From Citrobacter arsenatis (GTDB lineage: Bacteria > Pseudomonadota > Gammaproteobacteria > Enterobacterales > Enterobacteriaceae), in assembly GCF_004353845.1 (NCBI RefSeq), contig NZ_CP037864.1, positions 4,340,001 through 4,404,000 on the forward strand: a stretch of DNA of 64,000 nucleotides, in the 5' to 3' direction. This document shows, in pieces, positions 42,370 to 50,593 of this stretch (the stretch's first letter is position 1; each line of letters opens with the position of its first letter). The position numbers and the translations under genes are program-made. The notes below the pieces were generated by a model. The model saw nothing but the letters and a program-made list of their open reading frames with translations, had not been told where the DNA came from and did not search any database.

Positions 42370-44505
42370 TTATTTCACAACGTAGCCATACAAACGTTTA
42401 ATGCCGTCTGCGTCCGTTTCACTGTAAACCCCTTGCAGCTCCGGCGAGAAGCCTGGTAGCAGGTTTACACCCTCTTCCAGCGCCAGGAAGTAACGTTGCA
42501 CCGCCCCACCCCAGACTTCGCCCGGAACCACACACAGCACGCCAGGAGGATAAGGCAGCGCACCTTCCGCCGCAATGTGGCCAGAGGCTTCACTAATACG
42601 CACCAGTTCAACATCACCGCGAATAAAAGCACTGTTGGCATCCTGCGGGTTCATCGCCACGCCAGGCAGACTCTCCTGACGGAACATCGCTTTTTGCAGA
42701 TCTTTGACATCAAAACTGACGTACAGTGAGTGCATCTCCTGACACAATTCACGTAGCGTGTAATCCCGGTAACGTACCGGATACTTGTTGAAGATGGTGG
42801 GTAGCACGTCTGCCAGCGGCGTATCGTCCTCAATATGCTGCTCAAACTGCGCCAGCATCGCCACCAGTTGCGCCAGTTTCTCAGCGCTTTCTGCCGGAGT
42901 CAGCAGGAACAGAATCGAGTTAAGGTCGCATTTCTCCGGCACGATACCGTTTTCACGCAGGTAATGCGCCAGAATCGTCGCCGGAATACCAAACTCAGTA
43001 TATTGCCCGGTTTGTGCATCAATACCCGGAGTGGTTAACAGCAATTTGCAGGGATCGACAAAATACTGGTCGCGCGCGTAGCCGGAAAAACCATGCCATT
43101 TAGCTCCGGGTTCAAAGCTAAAGAAGCGGCGCTCGCTGGCAATCACCTGCGTCGGATAGCTTTCCCATGGTTTGCCATCAACTACCGGAGGAATAAACGG
43201 CTGAATCATCTTACAGCGGGCAATAATCGCTTTACGGGCCTCAATGCCCAGCGCCACACACTCCGCCCACAGCCGACGGCCGCTCTCGCCTTCATGAATT
43301 TTGGCGTTCACGTCCAACGCCGCAAACAGCGGGTAAAAAGGACTAGTGGAAGCATGCAGCATAAATGCATTGTTCAGACGCTTATGCGGGCAGAACCGCG
43401 CCTGGCCGCGAATATGGTTATCCTTTTTGTGGATCTGTGAGGTTTGAGAGAATCCTGCCTGCTGTTTGTGTACCGACTGAGTGACAAAGATCCCCGGATC
43501 GTTAGCATTAAGCTCCAGCAGCAGCGGTGAGCCATCGGCCATCATCGGGATAAATTGCTCGTAACCGACCCATGCAGAGTCAAACAGGATGTAATCGCAC
43601 AGGCTACCGATCTTGTCGATCACCTGCCGGGCATTGTAGATCGTGCCGTCATAAGTGCCGAGTTGAATGATCGCCAGACGGAACGGACGCGGCTGGTCAG
43701 CCTTTTCTGGCGCAACTTCACGGATCTGCTGACGAAGATACTGCTCATCAAAGCAGTGCTCATCAATGCCGCCAATAAAGCCAAACGGATTACGCGCGGC
43801 TTCCAGATAAACCGGCGTCGCCCCCGCCTGGATCAGCGCGCCGTGGTGGTTCGACTTATGGTTGTTGCGGTCAAACAGCACCAGGTCACCGCGCGTCAAA
43901 AGCGCATTGGTCACCACTTTATTGGCCGCAGAAGTCCCATTCAGCACAAAGTAGGTTTTATCCGCGTGGAAAACTTTCGCGGCAAATTTCTGCGCATGTT
44001 TCGCTGATCCTTCATGAATCAGCAGATCGCCAAGCTTAACGTCAGCGTTGCACATATCCGCGCGAAACAGGTTCTCGCCAAAGAACTCGTAGAAATGCCG
44101 GCCCGCAGGATGCTTCTTAAAAAACTCACCGTGTTGGTGCCCCGGGCAGGCAAATGTGCTGTTCCCCATTTCGACATACTGGGTGAGCGTGTCATAGAAC
44201 GGTGGCAGCAACGCTTCCTCATACTGACCGGCAGCAGACTCCAGCTCCAGCCACTCCTGAGCCTGACCGCGAATGACCGCGTTTACTCCCGCTGGCACCT
44301 CCACATCAGACTCCGCGAACAGAAACACGGGTAAATGAAAACCTGTGCGTTTCAGCAAAGCCAGGATCCCACTGCGGCTGTCCGCAACGGTAATGACGAC
44401 TGCCGCAACGTCAGTAAAATCGGTACTGTCCAGCGAGACCACCTGACGATGGCTGGACAGACGAGAGACCAGTTCACCACTGGCGGCAATTTTCATTGAT
44501 TTCAT
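42370..44505 (-). CDS. speC: Constitutive ornithine decarboxylase SpeC
   Basis: This PLP enzyme decarboxylates ornithine to putrescine. The start MKSMKIAAS at 44505 gives 711 aa, as in E. coli. It is a fold-I decarboxylase with a CheY-like wing domain at the N-terminus, the PLP lysine in SVHKQQAGFSQTSQIHKKD and the C-terminal PYPPGVLCVVPGE motif. With speA and speB in the same window it covers both routes to putrescine. The 5' leader holds a hairpin. Confidence 0.97.
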   Translation of the reverse strand: MKSMKIAASGELVSRLSSHRQVVSLDSTDFTDVAAVVITVADSRSGILALLKRTGFHLPVFLFAESDVEVPAGVNAVIRGQAQEWLELESAAGQYEEALLPPFYDTLTQYVEMGNSTFACPGHQHGEFFKKHPAGRHFYEFFGENLFRADMCNADVKLGDLLIHEGSAKHAQKFAAKVFHADKTYFVLNGTSAANKVVTNALLTRGDLVLFDRNNHKSNHHGALIQAGATPVYLEAARNPFGFIGGIDEHCFDEQYLRQQIREVAPEKADQPRPFRLAIIQLGTYDGTIYNARQVIDKIGSLCDYILFDSAWVGYEQFIPMMADGSPLLLELNANDPGIFVTQSVHKQQAGFSQTSQIHKKDNHIRGQARFCPHKRLNNAFMLHASTSPFYPLFAALDVNAKIHEGESGRRLWAECVALGIEARKAIIARCKMIQPFIPPVVDGKPWESYPTQVIASERRFFSFEPGAKWHGFSGYARDQYFVDPCKLLLTTPGIDAQTGQYTEFGIPATILAHYLRENGIVPEKCDLNSILFLLTPAESAEKLAQLVAMLAQFEQHIEDDTPLADVLPTIFNKYPVRYRDYTLRELCQEMHSLYVSFDVKDLQKAMFRQESLPGVAMNPQDANSAFIRGDVELVRISEASGHIAAEGALPYPPGVLCVVPGEVWGGAVQRYFLALEEGVNLLPGFSPELQGVYSETDADGIKRLYGYVVK

Positions 44506-44972
44506 AAGCGCAATAACCCGTTTCGGGAAAATCAAAAGTCCCGGCAAAGCCGCATTGCTTTGCCCACGAAATGACAGGTCAAACTGGTTACCAGCCCCGA
44601 CCGCCAGACATCAGTAAAAGCAGATAGCCTCTGATCTTACTGTTATCCTGCAGTGAGCGTGCGCTGACCTCACCGCATGGTGGTAGCGTGAAGGAATGTT
44701 GCAGGAAGGGGCAAACGTCGCGCAAAAAGGCGATATTGAAGGCGATGTAGGGGGAGTAATATCATCCCAGGCAGCCCCATTCAGACAGGAGAAAATTCGC
44801 GCAATCATGGCACCTTTCACTTACAGGCGCAAGATAAAATCCGGTGCTAAAACCTCACAGATAAACAAGCATTTCATCTGAAATTAGCGGCATAATAAAG
44901 CAATCTGAAACATAATTTTACCCAGCTAATTGCCTTTAGCATCAAGACGATAATGGGTATGCAGGAGCAAAC
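44506..44972. other. speC-yqgA divergent spacer with speC leader hairpin
   Basis: This 467-bp stretch holds no gene that I can support. On the minus strand the perfect stem GGCAAAGC/GCTTTGCC with a 6-base loop (44543-44564) lies 38 bases before the speC start, probably in its leader RNA. A GGGAC...TTTTCCC arm pair follows. The rest should carry the speC and yqgA promoters, which I cannot place. Confidence 0.5.
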
Positions 44973-45680
44973 GTGGTAATCGGACCCTTTATTAATGGCG
45001 GCGCCATTTTATTTGGTGGCGTTCTCGGCGCACTACTTAGCCAGCATTTACCGGAGCGCATTCGGGTCTCGATGACCTCCATATTCGGGCTGTGCTCGTT
45101 GGGAATTGGGATCTTGCTGGTTATCAAATGCGCCAACCTGCCGGTGATGGTTCTGGCAACGCTGGTTGGCGCGTTAATTGGCGAATTCTGTTATCTGGAA
45201 AAAGGAATCAATACCGCGGTAGCCAAAGCACAACAGCTGTTTACCCGTTCGGACGCCAACGCAACGCATGAATCCTTTATTCAAAGCTATGTAGCCATCA
45301 TCGTGCTGTTTTGCGCCAGCGGTACCGGGATCTTCGGTGCGATACATGAAGGCATGACCGGCGATCCTAATATATTAATCGCTAAATCGTTTCTCGATTT
45401 CTTCACGGCTATCATTTTTGCCTGTTCGCTGGGAATTGCAGTATCCGCCATTTGCGTACCCATGTTAGCAATCCAGTTAACGCTTGCTACCTGTGCGGCG
45501 CTGATTTTACCCCTGACAACGCCAGCTATGATGGCCGATTTCAGCGCCGTAGGCGGACTATTGCTGCTGGCAACCGGTTTGCGTATTTGCGGCATCAAAA
45601 TGTTTGCGGTGGTGAATATGCTTCCGGCCCTGCTGCTGGCAATGCCGCTTTCCGCCGCGTGGACGGCATTTTTTGCCTGA
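44973..45680 (+). CDS. yqgA: DUF554 family membrane protein YqgA
   Basis: This 235-aa inner-membrane protein has about six to seven hydrophobic segments. It is a member of DUF554, with unknown transport or other function. The start is a GTG at 44973 (MVIGPFIN) with a GGAG site about seven bases upstream. It agrees closely with E. coli YqgA and is the last core gene before pheV. Confidence 0.93.
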   Translation: MVIGPFINGGAILFGGVLGALLSQHLPERIRVSMTSIFGLCSLGIGILLVIKCANLPVMVLATLVGALIGEFCYLEKGINTAVAKAQQLFTRSDANATHESFIQSYVAIIVLFCASGTGIFGAIHEGMTGDPNILIAKSFLDFFTAIIFACSLGIAVSAICVPMLAIQLTLATCAALILPLTTPAMMADFSAVGGLLLLATGLRICGIKMFAVVNMLPALLLAMPLSAAWTAFFA

Positions 45681-45746
45681 GAATGCGTGCAATTGCAGCA
45701 ATGTGGTGATAGATTGTGCAGTCTGCATTGATTTGAAGAAATTTCG

Positions 45747-45775
45747 TTGACGAAGCGAAGCGAATCGGGTTTAAT
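45747..45775 (+). promoter_or_regulatory. Promoter of pheV
   Basis: TTGACG (-35) and TTTAAT (-10) are separated by exactly 17 bp and are followed by a GC-rich discriminator GCGCC, as expected for a stable-RNA promoter. The tRNA begins 11 bases after the -10 element. Confidence 0.8.
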
Positions 45776-45785
45776 GCGCCTCGTT

Positions 45786-45861
45786 GCCCGGATAGCTCAG
45801 TCGGTAGAGCAGGGGATTGAAAATCCCCGTGTCCTTGGTTCGATTCCGAGTCCGGGCACCA
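45786..45861 (+). tRNA. pheV: tRNA-Phe (GAA anticodon)
   Basis: The 76-base gene has a 7-bp acceptor stem GCCCGGA/TCCGGGC, the anticodon GAA at 45819-45821 (positions 34-36), a GGTTCGATTCC T arm and an encoded CCA end. It is intact. By context it is pheV, a common island insertion site in enterobacteria. Confidence 0.98.
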
Positions 45862-45871
45862 CTATTTAAAG

Positions 45872-45896
45872 AACCCGCCCCAGAGGCGGGTTTTTG
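45872..45896 (+). terminator. Terminator after pheV
   Basis: The stem AACCCGCC/GGCGGGTT with a 5-base loop is followed by TTTTTGC. Confidence 0.9.
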
Positions 45897-46279
45897 CTTT
45901 TGGAGAAACGGACTCTCCATCGAACTCCGTTCGATTATTCGCCGCCAGCGGCTCCCCCCTTCGGGGCCAGCGCGACAAGCGCGCTGTTCAACGCCTACGG
46001 CGTTAGTCCGCGTCCGGGTACCACTATGATTACAAATACATTAATAATGTTGAATTTTAACCGGCGGCTATCACATACTCGGCTTTATGTGTGTATTCGA
46101 TATAAGTTGGTACATCTGAACACATACTGCACTTTTTTTAATTTAAACATAATTTATGCAATCCATTTTTATAACCAGATTGCAAAGTTAAACCAAAGAA
46201 ATATTTAGGTTAAGGCAAAATATAAAACTAATAGGTGGATATTTTAATACGCTAAAGTATCATTATCCACAGTATTCAA
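45897..46279. other. Island border without genes
   Basis: The first part, to 46006, carries three short palindromes (GCTCCCC/GGGGC near 45950, GCGCGACAAGCGCGC near 45971 and AACGCC/GGCGTT near 45990). The second part, after the att-like repeat, is strongly AT-rich with no convincing gene. An AGGTGG at about 46234 looks like a ribosome site, but no normal start follows it in the frame of the next gene. Confidence 0.5.
46007..46027 (+). repeat. Partial copy of the pheV 3' end (att-like direct repeat)
   Basis: TCCGCGTCCGGGTACCACTA plus the next base agrees with 45845-45865 at 19 of 21 positions, covering the tRNA 3' end and the bases after it. Direct repeats of this kind are left by site-specific integration at a tRNA gene. 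It marks the border of the accessory region. Confidence 0.75.
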
Positions 46280-47575
46280 TTGAAGCTGAATATTTATTTG
46301 AATAGAATAACACGCACATTTACAAAAAAACCCAACAAAATGCAAGCTAATTTCCGCAAAATAATTCAATCAAACAATTATCAAGAAATTATTATATATC
46401 AAACGACACTAACTAAAATATATATTGACGAAATCTATAACATGGGAGATAAACATATAAAACAATTACTTTCTAAAACCTATTATCGAAAAAGGATTGA
46501 TAAGATGATCAGGAAAATTATCGCAAAAATAGCTAAAAGAAATAATAATTATGACACCTCTACCTGCATCATCGAAGCAGAATCCTCCGTCGCTGAACAA
46601 AAAACAGAAAATTACAATAAAATTATCTGCCATCATTTCACTTCTGGCATATCAACCCTGAATCTGATAAGAACATCGTTAATTTCAACTCATGAACAAT
46701 TAAATACCGAAAAAGATAAAATAACCGAGTTAAATGCACAAAATAACAAAGCTATGCTTTCCCTTGAATCACTTGTTATTGAGATCAATGAGGCAGGCAA
46801 AGAATCAGCAGAAATTCAAAAACAAATGACTCAGCTTAAGTTATCACTTATTGAAATTAATGATGCAATTAAAGACATACAGAAAATTGCCAATCATACA
46901 AATTTAATTGCAATAAATTCAGCGATTGAAGCGGCCCGTGTAGGTGAGGCGGGAAGAGGATTTAGCGTTATCTCTAAAGAAGTTAGACAACTGGCTGAAA
47001 ATGTTAAAACGTGCACTAACCATATATTTTTGCAAACAGAAACCCTCCAGAATAATGGATCTATGGTTGATATATCCATTGAAGCGCAGCTAGCAATAAT
47101 CACAAAAATCACTCAGCATATGAACGAAGTTGTTTTTTCAATTAAGAATGTGATTGAAAAATCGGCCACAATGAAGTCTATTATTGATTACATATCAAAC
47201 TTACTGTTTCTAAGTATAATTAAAATGGATCATGTAATCTGGAAGATAGATCTATATAAAAAACTCACCGAGAATAAATTAGATGATACGTTGACATCAT
47301 ACAGCCAGTGCAGACTGGGGAAATGGTATTACGGAGATACTGGTAGATGCTTCGCTCATTTAACGGGATTTAAAAACCTGGAGGCCCCTCATCAGATGCT
47401 ACACAATTCCGGCGTTCTTGCTATCGAGTATTCGGTTTCAGGTGACCATGAGCATATGTCCCTGGCGTTAAAAAGAATGGAACAGGCCAGTGATGAGGTA
47501 ATGAATCAGCTTGAGATTCTTGGCAACGAGATTTTCAGGGAGGTTGTAAAATTTACGCCAGGTGATAACCCTTGA
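46280..47575 (+). CDS. Soluble MCP-like signalling protein with C-terminal CZB domain
   Basis: This protein of up to 431 aa has no membrane segment or signal peptide. The N-terminal ~100 residues are lysine-rich and unrecognised. Residues ~130-310 form a coiled-coil MCP signalling domain with the highly conserved hairpin tip IAINSAIEAARVGEAGRGFS at 210-229. The C-terminal CZB domain has likely zinc ligands His318, Cys344 (QCRLGKWYY), His371 and His375. CZB receptors sense zinc or hypochlorite in other bacteria. The start is unsure: a TTG at 46280, an ATG at 46340 or an ATG at 46442 are possible, none with a clear ribosome site. The AT-rich codon use differs sharply from the core genes and suggests horizontal origin. 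Confidence 0.82.
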   Translation: MKLNIYLNRITRTFTKKPNKMQANFRKIIQSNNYQEIIIYQTTLTKIYIDEIYNMGDKHIKQLLSKTYYRKRIDKMIRKIIAKIAKRNNNYDTSTCIIEAESSVAEQKTENYNKIICHHFTSGISTLNLIRTSLISTHEQLNTEKDKITELNAQNNKAMLSLESLVIEINEAGKESAEIQKQMTQLKLSLIEINDAIKDIQKIANHTNLIAINSAIEAARVGEAGRGFSVISKEVRQLAENVKTCTNHIFLQTETLQNNGSMVDISIEAQLAIITKITQHMNEVVFSIKNVIEKSATMKSIIDYISNLLFLSIIKMDHVIWKIDLYKKLTENKLDDTLTSYSQCRLGKWYYGDTGRCFAHLTGFKNLEAPHQMLHNSGVLAIEYSVSGDHEHMSLALKRMEQASDEVMNQLEILGNEIFREVVKFTPGDNP

Positions 47576-47623
47576 TAAACTTTATTATTAAAATAGATAG
47601 TTAAAAGCTATTGGAGACAATTG

Positions 47624-48220
47624 ATGTTTACTTTATTATCTAAAAATGAAAATGCTGTGATAGTTTTACATGAAATTTATGGATTGAATAATCATATCAA
47701 GCAAGTATGTAAAGAGCTGCACAATTCCGGACTTGATGTATATTGCCCCAATTTTTTAAACCGCGAAGAACCTTTCTCATACGATCAACATAGTCAGGCA
47801 TACGATTATTTCATGAAGTTCTGCGGATTCGATACATCAATGATCTTCGACTTACTGACAAGAATACGTGATCGTTATAAAAAAATAATAATCGTCGGAT
47901 TCAGTGTTGGAGCAACATTAGCATGGCTTTGTTCGGAGAGTGCACAATGCGATGGTATCGTCAGTTTCTACGGAAGCCGTATACGTGATTATACTGATAT
48001 CATGCCCAACAACCCAACACTGGTGATCCAGGCGAAATATGAAGAATCCTATGATCCTTACTTTCTTCAGCATAAACTCAGTAAGTATTCACTAGTATCG
48101 TTTCATATATTCAACAGCCGTCACGGATTTTGCGATCCTTTTAATAAGGCATACAATCCGTCTGAATCAGCGAAAGCGCTGACTCTTTCGCATGATTTTA
48201 TAACGCAAATCATTAACTAA
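47624..48220 (+). CDS. Dienelactone hydrolase-like alpha/beta hydrolase
   Basis: This 198-aa cytoplasmic protein has the dienelactone hydrolase layout: LHEIYGLN near the start, the nucleophile elbow GFSVG with Ser94, an acidic candidate Asp144 and His167 in SRHGFCDP. Classical dienelactone hydrolases use cysteine at the elbow, so this is a serine variant. The ATG at 47624 follows a GGAG site by seven bases and is preferred to the TTG one codon before. It is AT-rich like the preceding gene and lies 48 bp after it, so the two may form an operon. Substrate unknown. Confidence 0.78.
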   Translation: MFTLLSKNENAVIVLHEIYGLNNHIKQVCKELHNSGLDVYCPNFLNREEPFSYDQHSQAYDYFMKFCGFDTSMIFDLLTRIRDRYKKIIIVGFSVGATLAWLCSESAQCDGIVSFYGSRIRDYTDIMPNNPTLVIQAKYEESYDPYFLQHKLSKYSLVSFHIFNSRHGFCDPFNKAYNPSESAKALTLSHDFITQIIN

Positions 48221-48274
48221 GTTAATATAACCACCTGACTTATTTAATGGTATTTGGTTGGCATATTTCCAGTG

Positions 48275-49615
48275 CTATCGCCCTCGAATGCCATTTTGTT
48301 TCAGCAGCGCATAGCGATTAAGAAGCTGATTAATCCGCATATCGAGCTGCTGATACAAAGCGGGTGATACACTCCCCTGCTTTTTTAATTCTTCATCGAT
48401 TTGACGTAATAACTCTTCTGTCGGCGGCGTTTGGTCAAGCTGACGGCGGATAGTGAAAATGGCTGATTTCAGCTCCGACCCTGTCAGATATTTACCCTTG
48501 CGTTCATCAAGCGTATTTAGCTGGGCAGTTAACGCTTCCAGACCCTGCTGGGCATTATGCCAGTTTTGCAGAGCGCTTTCCGGCAACGCTTCGGTAGCTA
48601 ACTGTTTTTGTAACCCGCTTTCAAATACTGTAGTCTGCGATTCTTCAGGCCACAGGGTAACTACCTGCTGCGCTAATGATGCGGCATATTCTCGCGACCA
48701 CAAAGGTGACAGGCGATATAAAATATCCAATTGCCCTTGCGTTGCAGCGATTATTTCCTGCTTCTGATCCTTCAAATCTGAGGACTGCTTCAACGCGGAT
48801 AATTGTTCAGGCGTCAGCACCTGAGGCAATGGCTTGATCAGATCATATCCGTCAGCCCGCATATGACTGGTGCCAAGAAAAGCGCCTGCGCTCGCTGCCG
48901 CAGCAACGATAAAACCGATAGCAAACCCCAGCCACATCCGTCTGGTTCCCCCCTCGATTTGAGTAGTAAAAACCGCTGCGCTTGATTGCCCGGGTGATGC
49001 GGGTTCATTAACCACAAATACCAAGTGTGGCGAAGACGTCTCAACATTATTAGTCGTACCTGAAGCCGGTATTTTCACAACGGCCGATCCCGAATCCGCT
49101 TCAGACTTCTCCAGACGCAAAGCGGCATTGTGCATCCAGGTAACAACAGCCTCCATTTTACTAAGCGCTTTCAATTCAAGCCGTTGCAGCACTGCGCAGG
49201 CATGTTTTAAACTTTGTTCAACCCGATACACTTTTGATAAATCAGCATATGACAGCGTTAGGGTACGCAATTCTTGCTGTAAGCGGACAGACAACCATGC
49301 CAGGATCTCAACGCGGGCATGGGTTTGCTGTGGCCATATTGCACTCCAGTGATGCGTCAGTAATGCTTCCAGAAGTTCCGTGCTTTCGGCAAGTCCCTCC
49401 AGTCCCGCATTACGTATTCTGGCGACGGTGTACCAGGCAAGTGTTTGCAGTTCGACGCCGTTATGACGAAACAGCGCCAGGCTTAACTGTTCAACCTTTT
49501 GCCAGTCAACGTCCGGACGCGCAGGGTGAGTCAGCTTGCTAATTTCATCGCGTAATTGCCCAAACTCCATGAAAGCACGTGGGTCTCCCCCGGTGCTGAT
49601 GCGATTCTTTTCCAT
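48275..49615 (-). CDS. T6SS ImpA_N / VasL-type protein with one TM segment
   Basis: This 446-aa protein starts at 49615 with MEKNRISTGGDPR. It has an ImpA_N domain (about residues 8-125), a linker, one membrane helix at 227-249 (MWLGFAIGFIVAAAASAGAF) and a C-terminal helical VasL-like region. It is a second ImpA_N-type protein of the cluster besides TssA, and membrane-anchored, so it may act at the distal or membrane side of the sheath (family-based inference). It is the last gene of the operon, starting 1 bp after the tssE stop. Confidence 0.85.
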   Translation of the reverse strand: MEKNRISTGGDPRAFMEFGQLRDEISKLTHPARPDVDWQKVEQLSLALFRHNGVELQTLAWYTVARIRNAGLEGLAESTELLEALLTHHWSAIWPQQTHARVEILAWLSVRLQQELRTLTLSYADLSKVYRVEQSLKHACAVLQRLELKALSKMEAVVTWMHNAALRLEKSEADSGSAVVKIPASGTTNNVETSSPHLVFVVNEPASPGQSSAAVFTTQIEGGTRRMWLGFAIGFIVAAAASAGAFLGTSHMRADGYDLIKPLPQVLTPEQLSALKQSSDLKDQKQEIIAATQGQLDILYRLSPLWSREYAASLAQQVVTLWPEESQTTVFESGLQKQLATEALPESALQNWHNAQQGLEALTAQLNTLDERKGKYLTGSELKSAIFTIRRQLDQTPPTEELLRQIDEELKKQGSVSPALYQQLDMRINQLLNRYALLKQNGIRGR

Positions 49616-49616
49616 G

Positions 49617-50060
49617 TCAGTACACTCCAGTCTCAAGCCAACCCTGCCTCTTGAGGTGCCGAATCAGAACCCGCCCCTCAGGGGTAAAATCAGTGCCATA
49701 GCGAACAATGCCCAGGTCTTGCAGTTCAGCATCAATGGAATAACGCAAATGTCCCGGTGTTTCCTGCTGCTGCATCGTTACCTGAATTCCTTTTAGCCGC
49801 GGTTCATACTTCAACAAAACCTGAGAAAGCGTGCTAATAAGCTGATGTGCCGTACCTGGCATACCCTGGAGGATTTTGGTCATATCAGGCAAACCATAAT
49901 CGGGTATATGTTTGAGACTACCTGCACGAGTATTCAAAATGCGCTGCATATTATCGAGGACGGATAAGATGACCTGCGTGTTTTCGCTGACTGCGTGCAA
50001 AGGAAAACCACCGGAAAAATTACCCAGCAAGATGTCATAAAGTGAAGGCTGCTTGACCAT
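49617..50060 (-). CDS. tssE: T6SS baseplate protein TssE (gp25-like)
   Basis: This 147-aa protein has a GPW/gp25 lysozyme-like fold and is homologous to phage T4 gp25, a baseplate wedge component at the base of the sheath. The NYGLPD-type motif appears as DYGLPDMTKI, and the conserved YEPRL segment is present. Its start overlaps the tssJ stop by one base. Confidence 0.92.
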   Translation of the reverse strand: MVKQPSLYDILLGNFSGGFPLHAVSENTQVILSVLDNMQRILNTRAGSLKHIPDYGLPDMTKILQGMPGTAHQLISTLSQVLLKYEPRLKGIQVTMQQQETPGHLRYSIDAELQDLGIVRYGTDFTPEGRVLIRHLKRQGWLETGVY

Positions 50061-50593
50061 TACTCGCCCTCCTGCGCCATGAGTGCCAGAGTCTGGGTAT
50101 TTAATTCGATCACTCGCGCATTATCAGGATCGAGATCTTCACGACGTAATACCACGCGCCAAGAATCTTCAGACAGATCGGGAGAAATAAACATTCCCGC
50201 CACGGCAACATATTGCGCTTCGTTTTCGAATGGAATATCGACAGCTACGCTTTCACCTGGTCGTACCCGAACATCTCTCTGAGCCAATAAATCTGCTTTA
50301 ACCACCGTGCTGTCTTGTGCAAATAAAGACTGATAATTAGCCGAGTCAAATGCTTTACGATCTTTGAGTTGGTAAATACGTACGACCGTCGAAAGCGCGA
50401 TGCCCTGTGCATTTTTATTAGCAGCTTCTCTGGCGGAAAGATCCAAATGCAGCGTTTTAATTTCCTTATAAAAGATCGACTTTGTTAATGACACGGTACC
50501 TTCAGATACTTTTTGCGTCAGACCACATCCGGTGACCAGACTGGTCATTCCGGTTATTACGGCAAAATTAATAGCGATAATCGCCAGTCTCAT
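50060..50593 (-). CDS. tssJ: T6SS outer-membrane lipoprotein TssJ
   Basis: This 177-aa lipoprotein forms the outer-membrane part of the TssJLM membrane complex. The start at 50593 gives MRLAIIAINFAVITG and a lipobox VTGC with Cys23. GGAGGG lies six bases upstream. A longer frame to 50641 would place extra residues ahead of the signal and is rejected. It overlaps tssG by 26 bp. Confidence 0.92.
   Translation of the reverse strand: MRLAIIAINFAVITGMTSLVTGCGLTQKVSEGTVSLTKSIFYKEIKTLHLDLSAREAANKNAQGIALSTVVRIYQLKDRKAFDSANYQSLFAQDSTVVKADLLAQRDVRVRPGESVAVDIPFENEAQYVAVAGMFISPDLSEDSWRVVLRREDLDPDNARVIELNTQTLALMAQEGE

Noticed and set aside
44611..44820. A 69-codon minus-strand frame upstream of speC
   Set aside because: No ribosome site, no recognisable protein features and unusual composition; probably chance.
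46028..46279. AT-rich stretch considered for an integrase or antitoxin gene
   Set aside because: No open frame of useful size with a start and ribosome site. No integrase is visible anywhere in the window.
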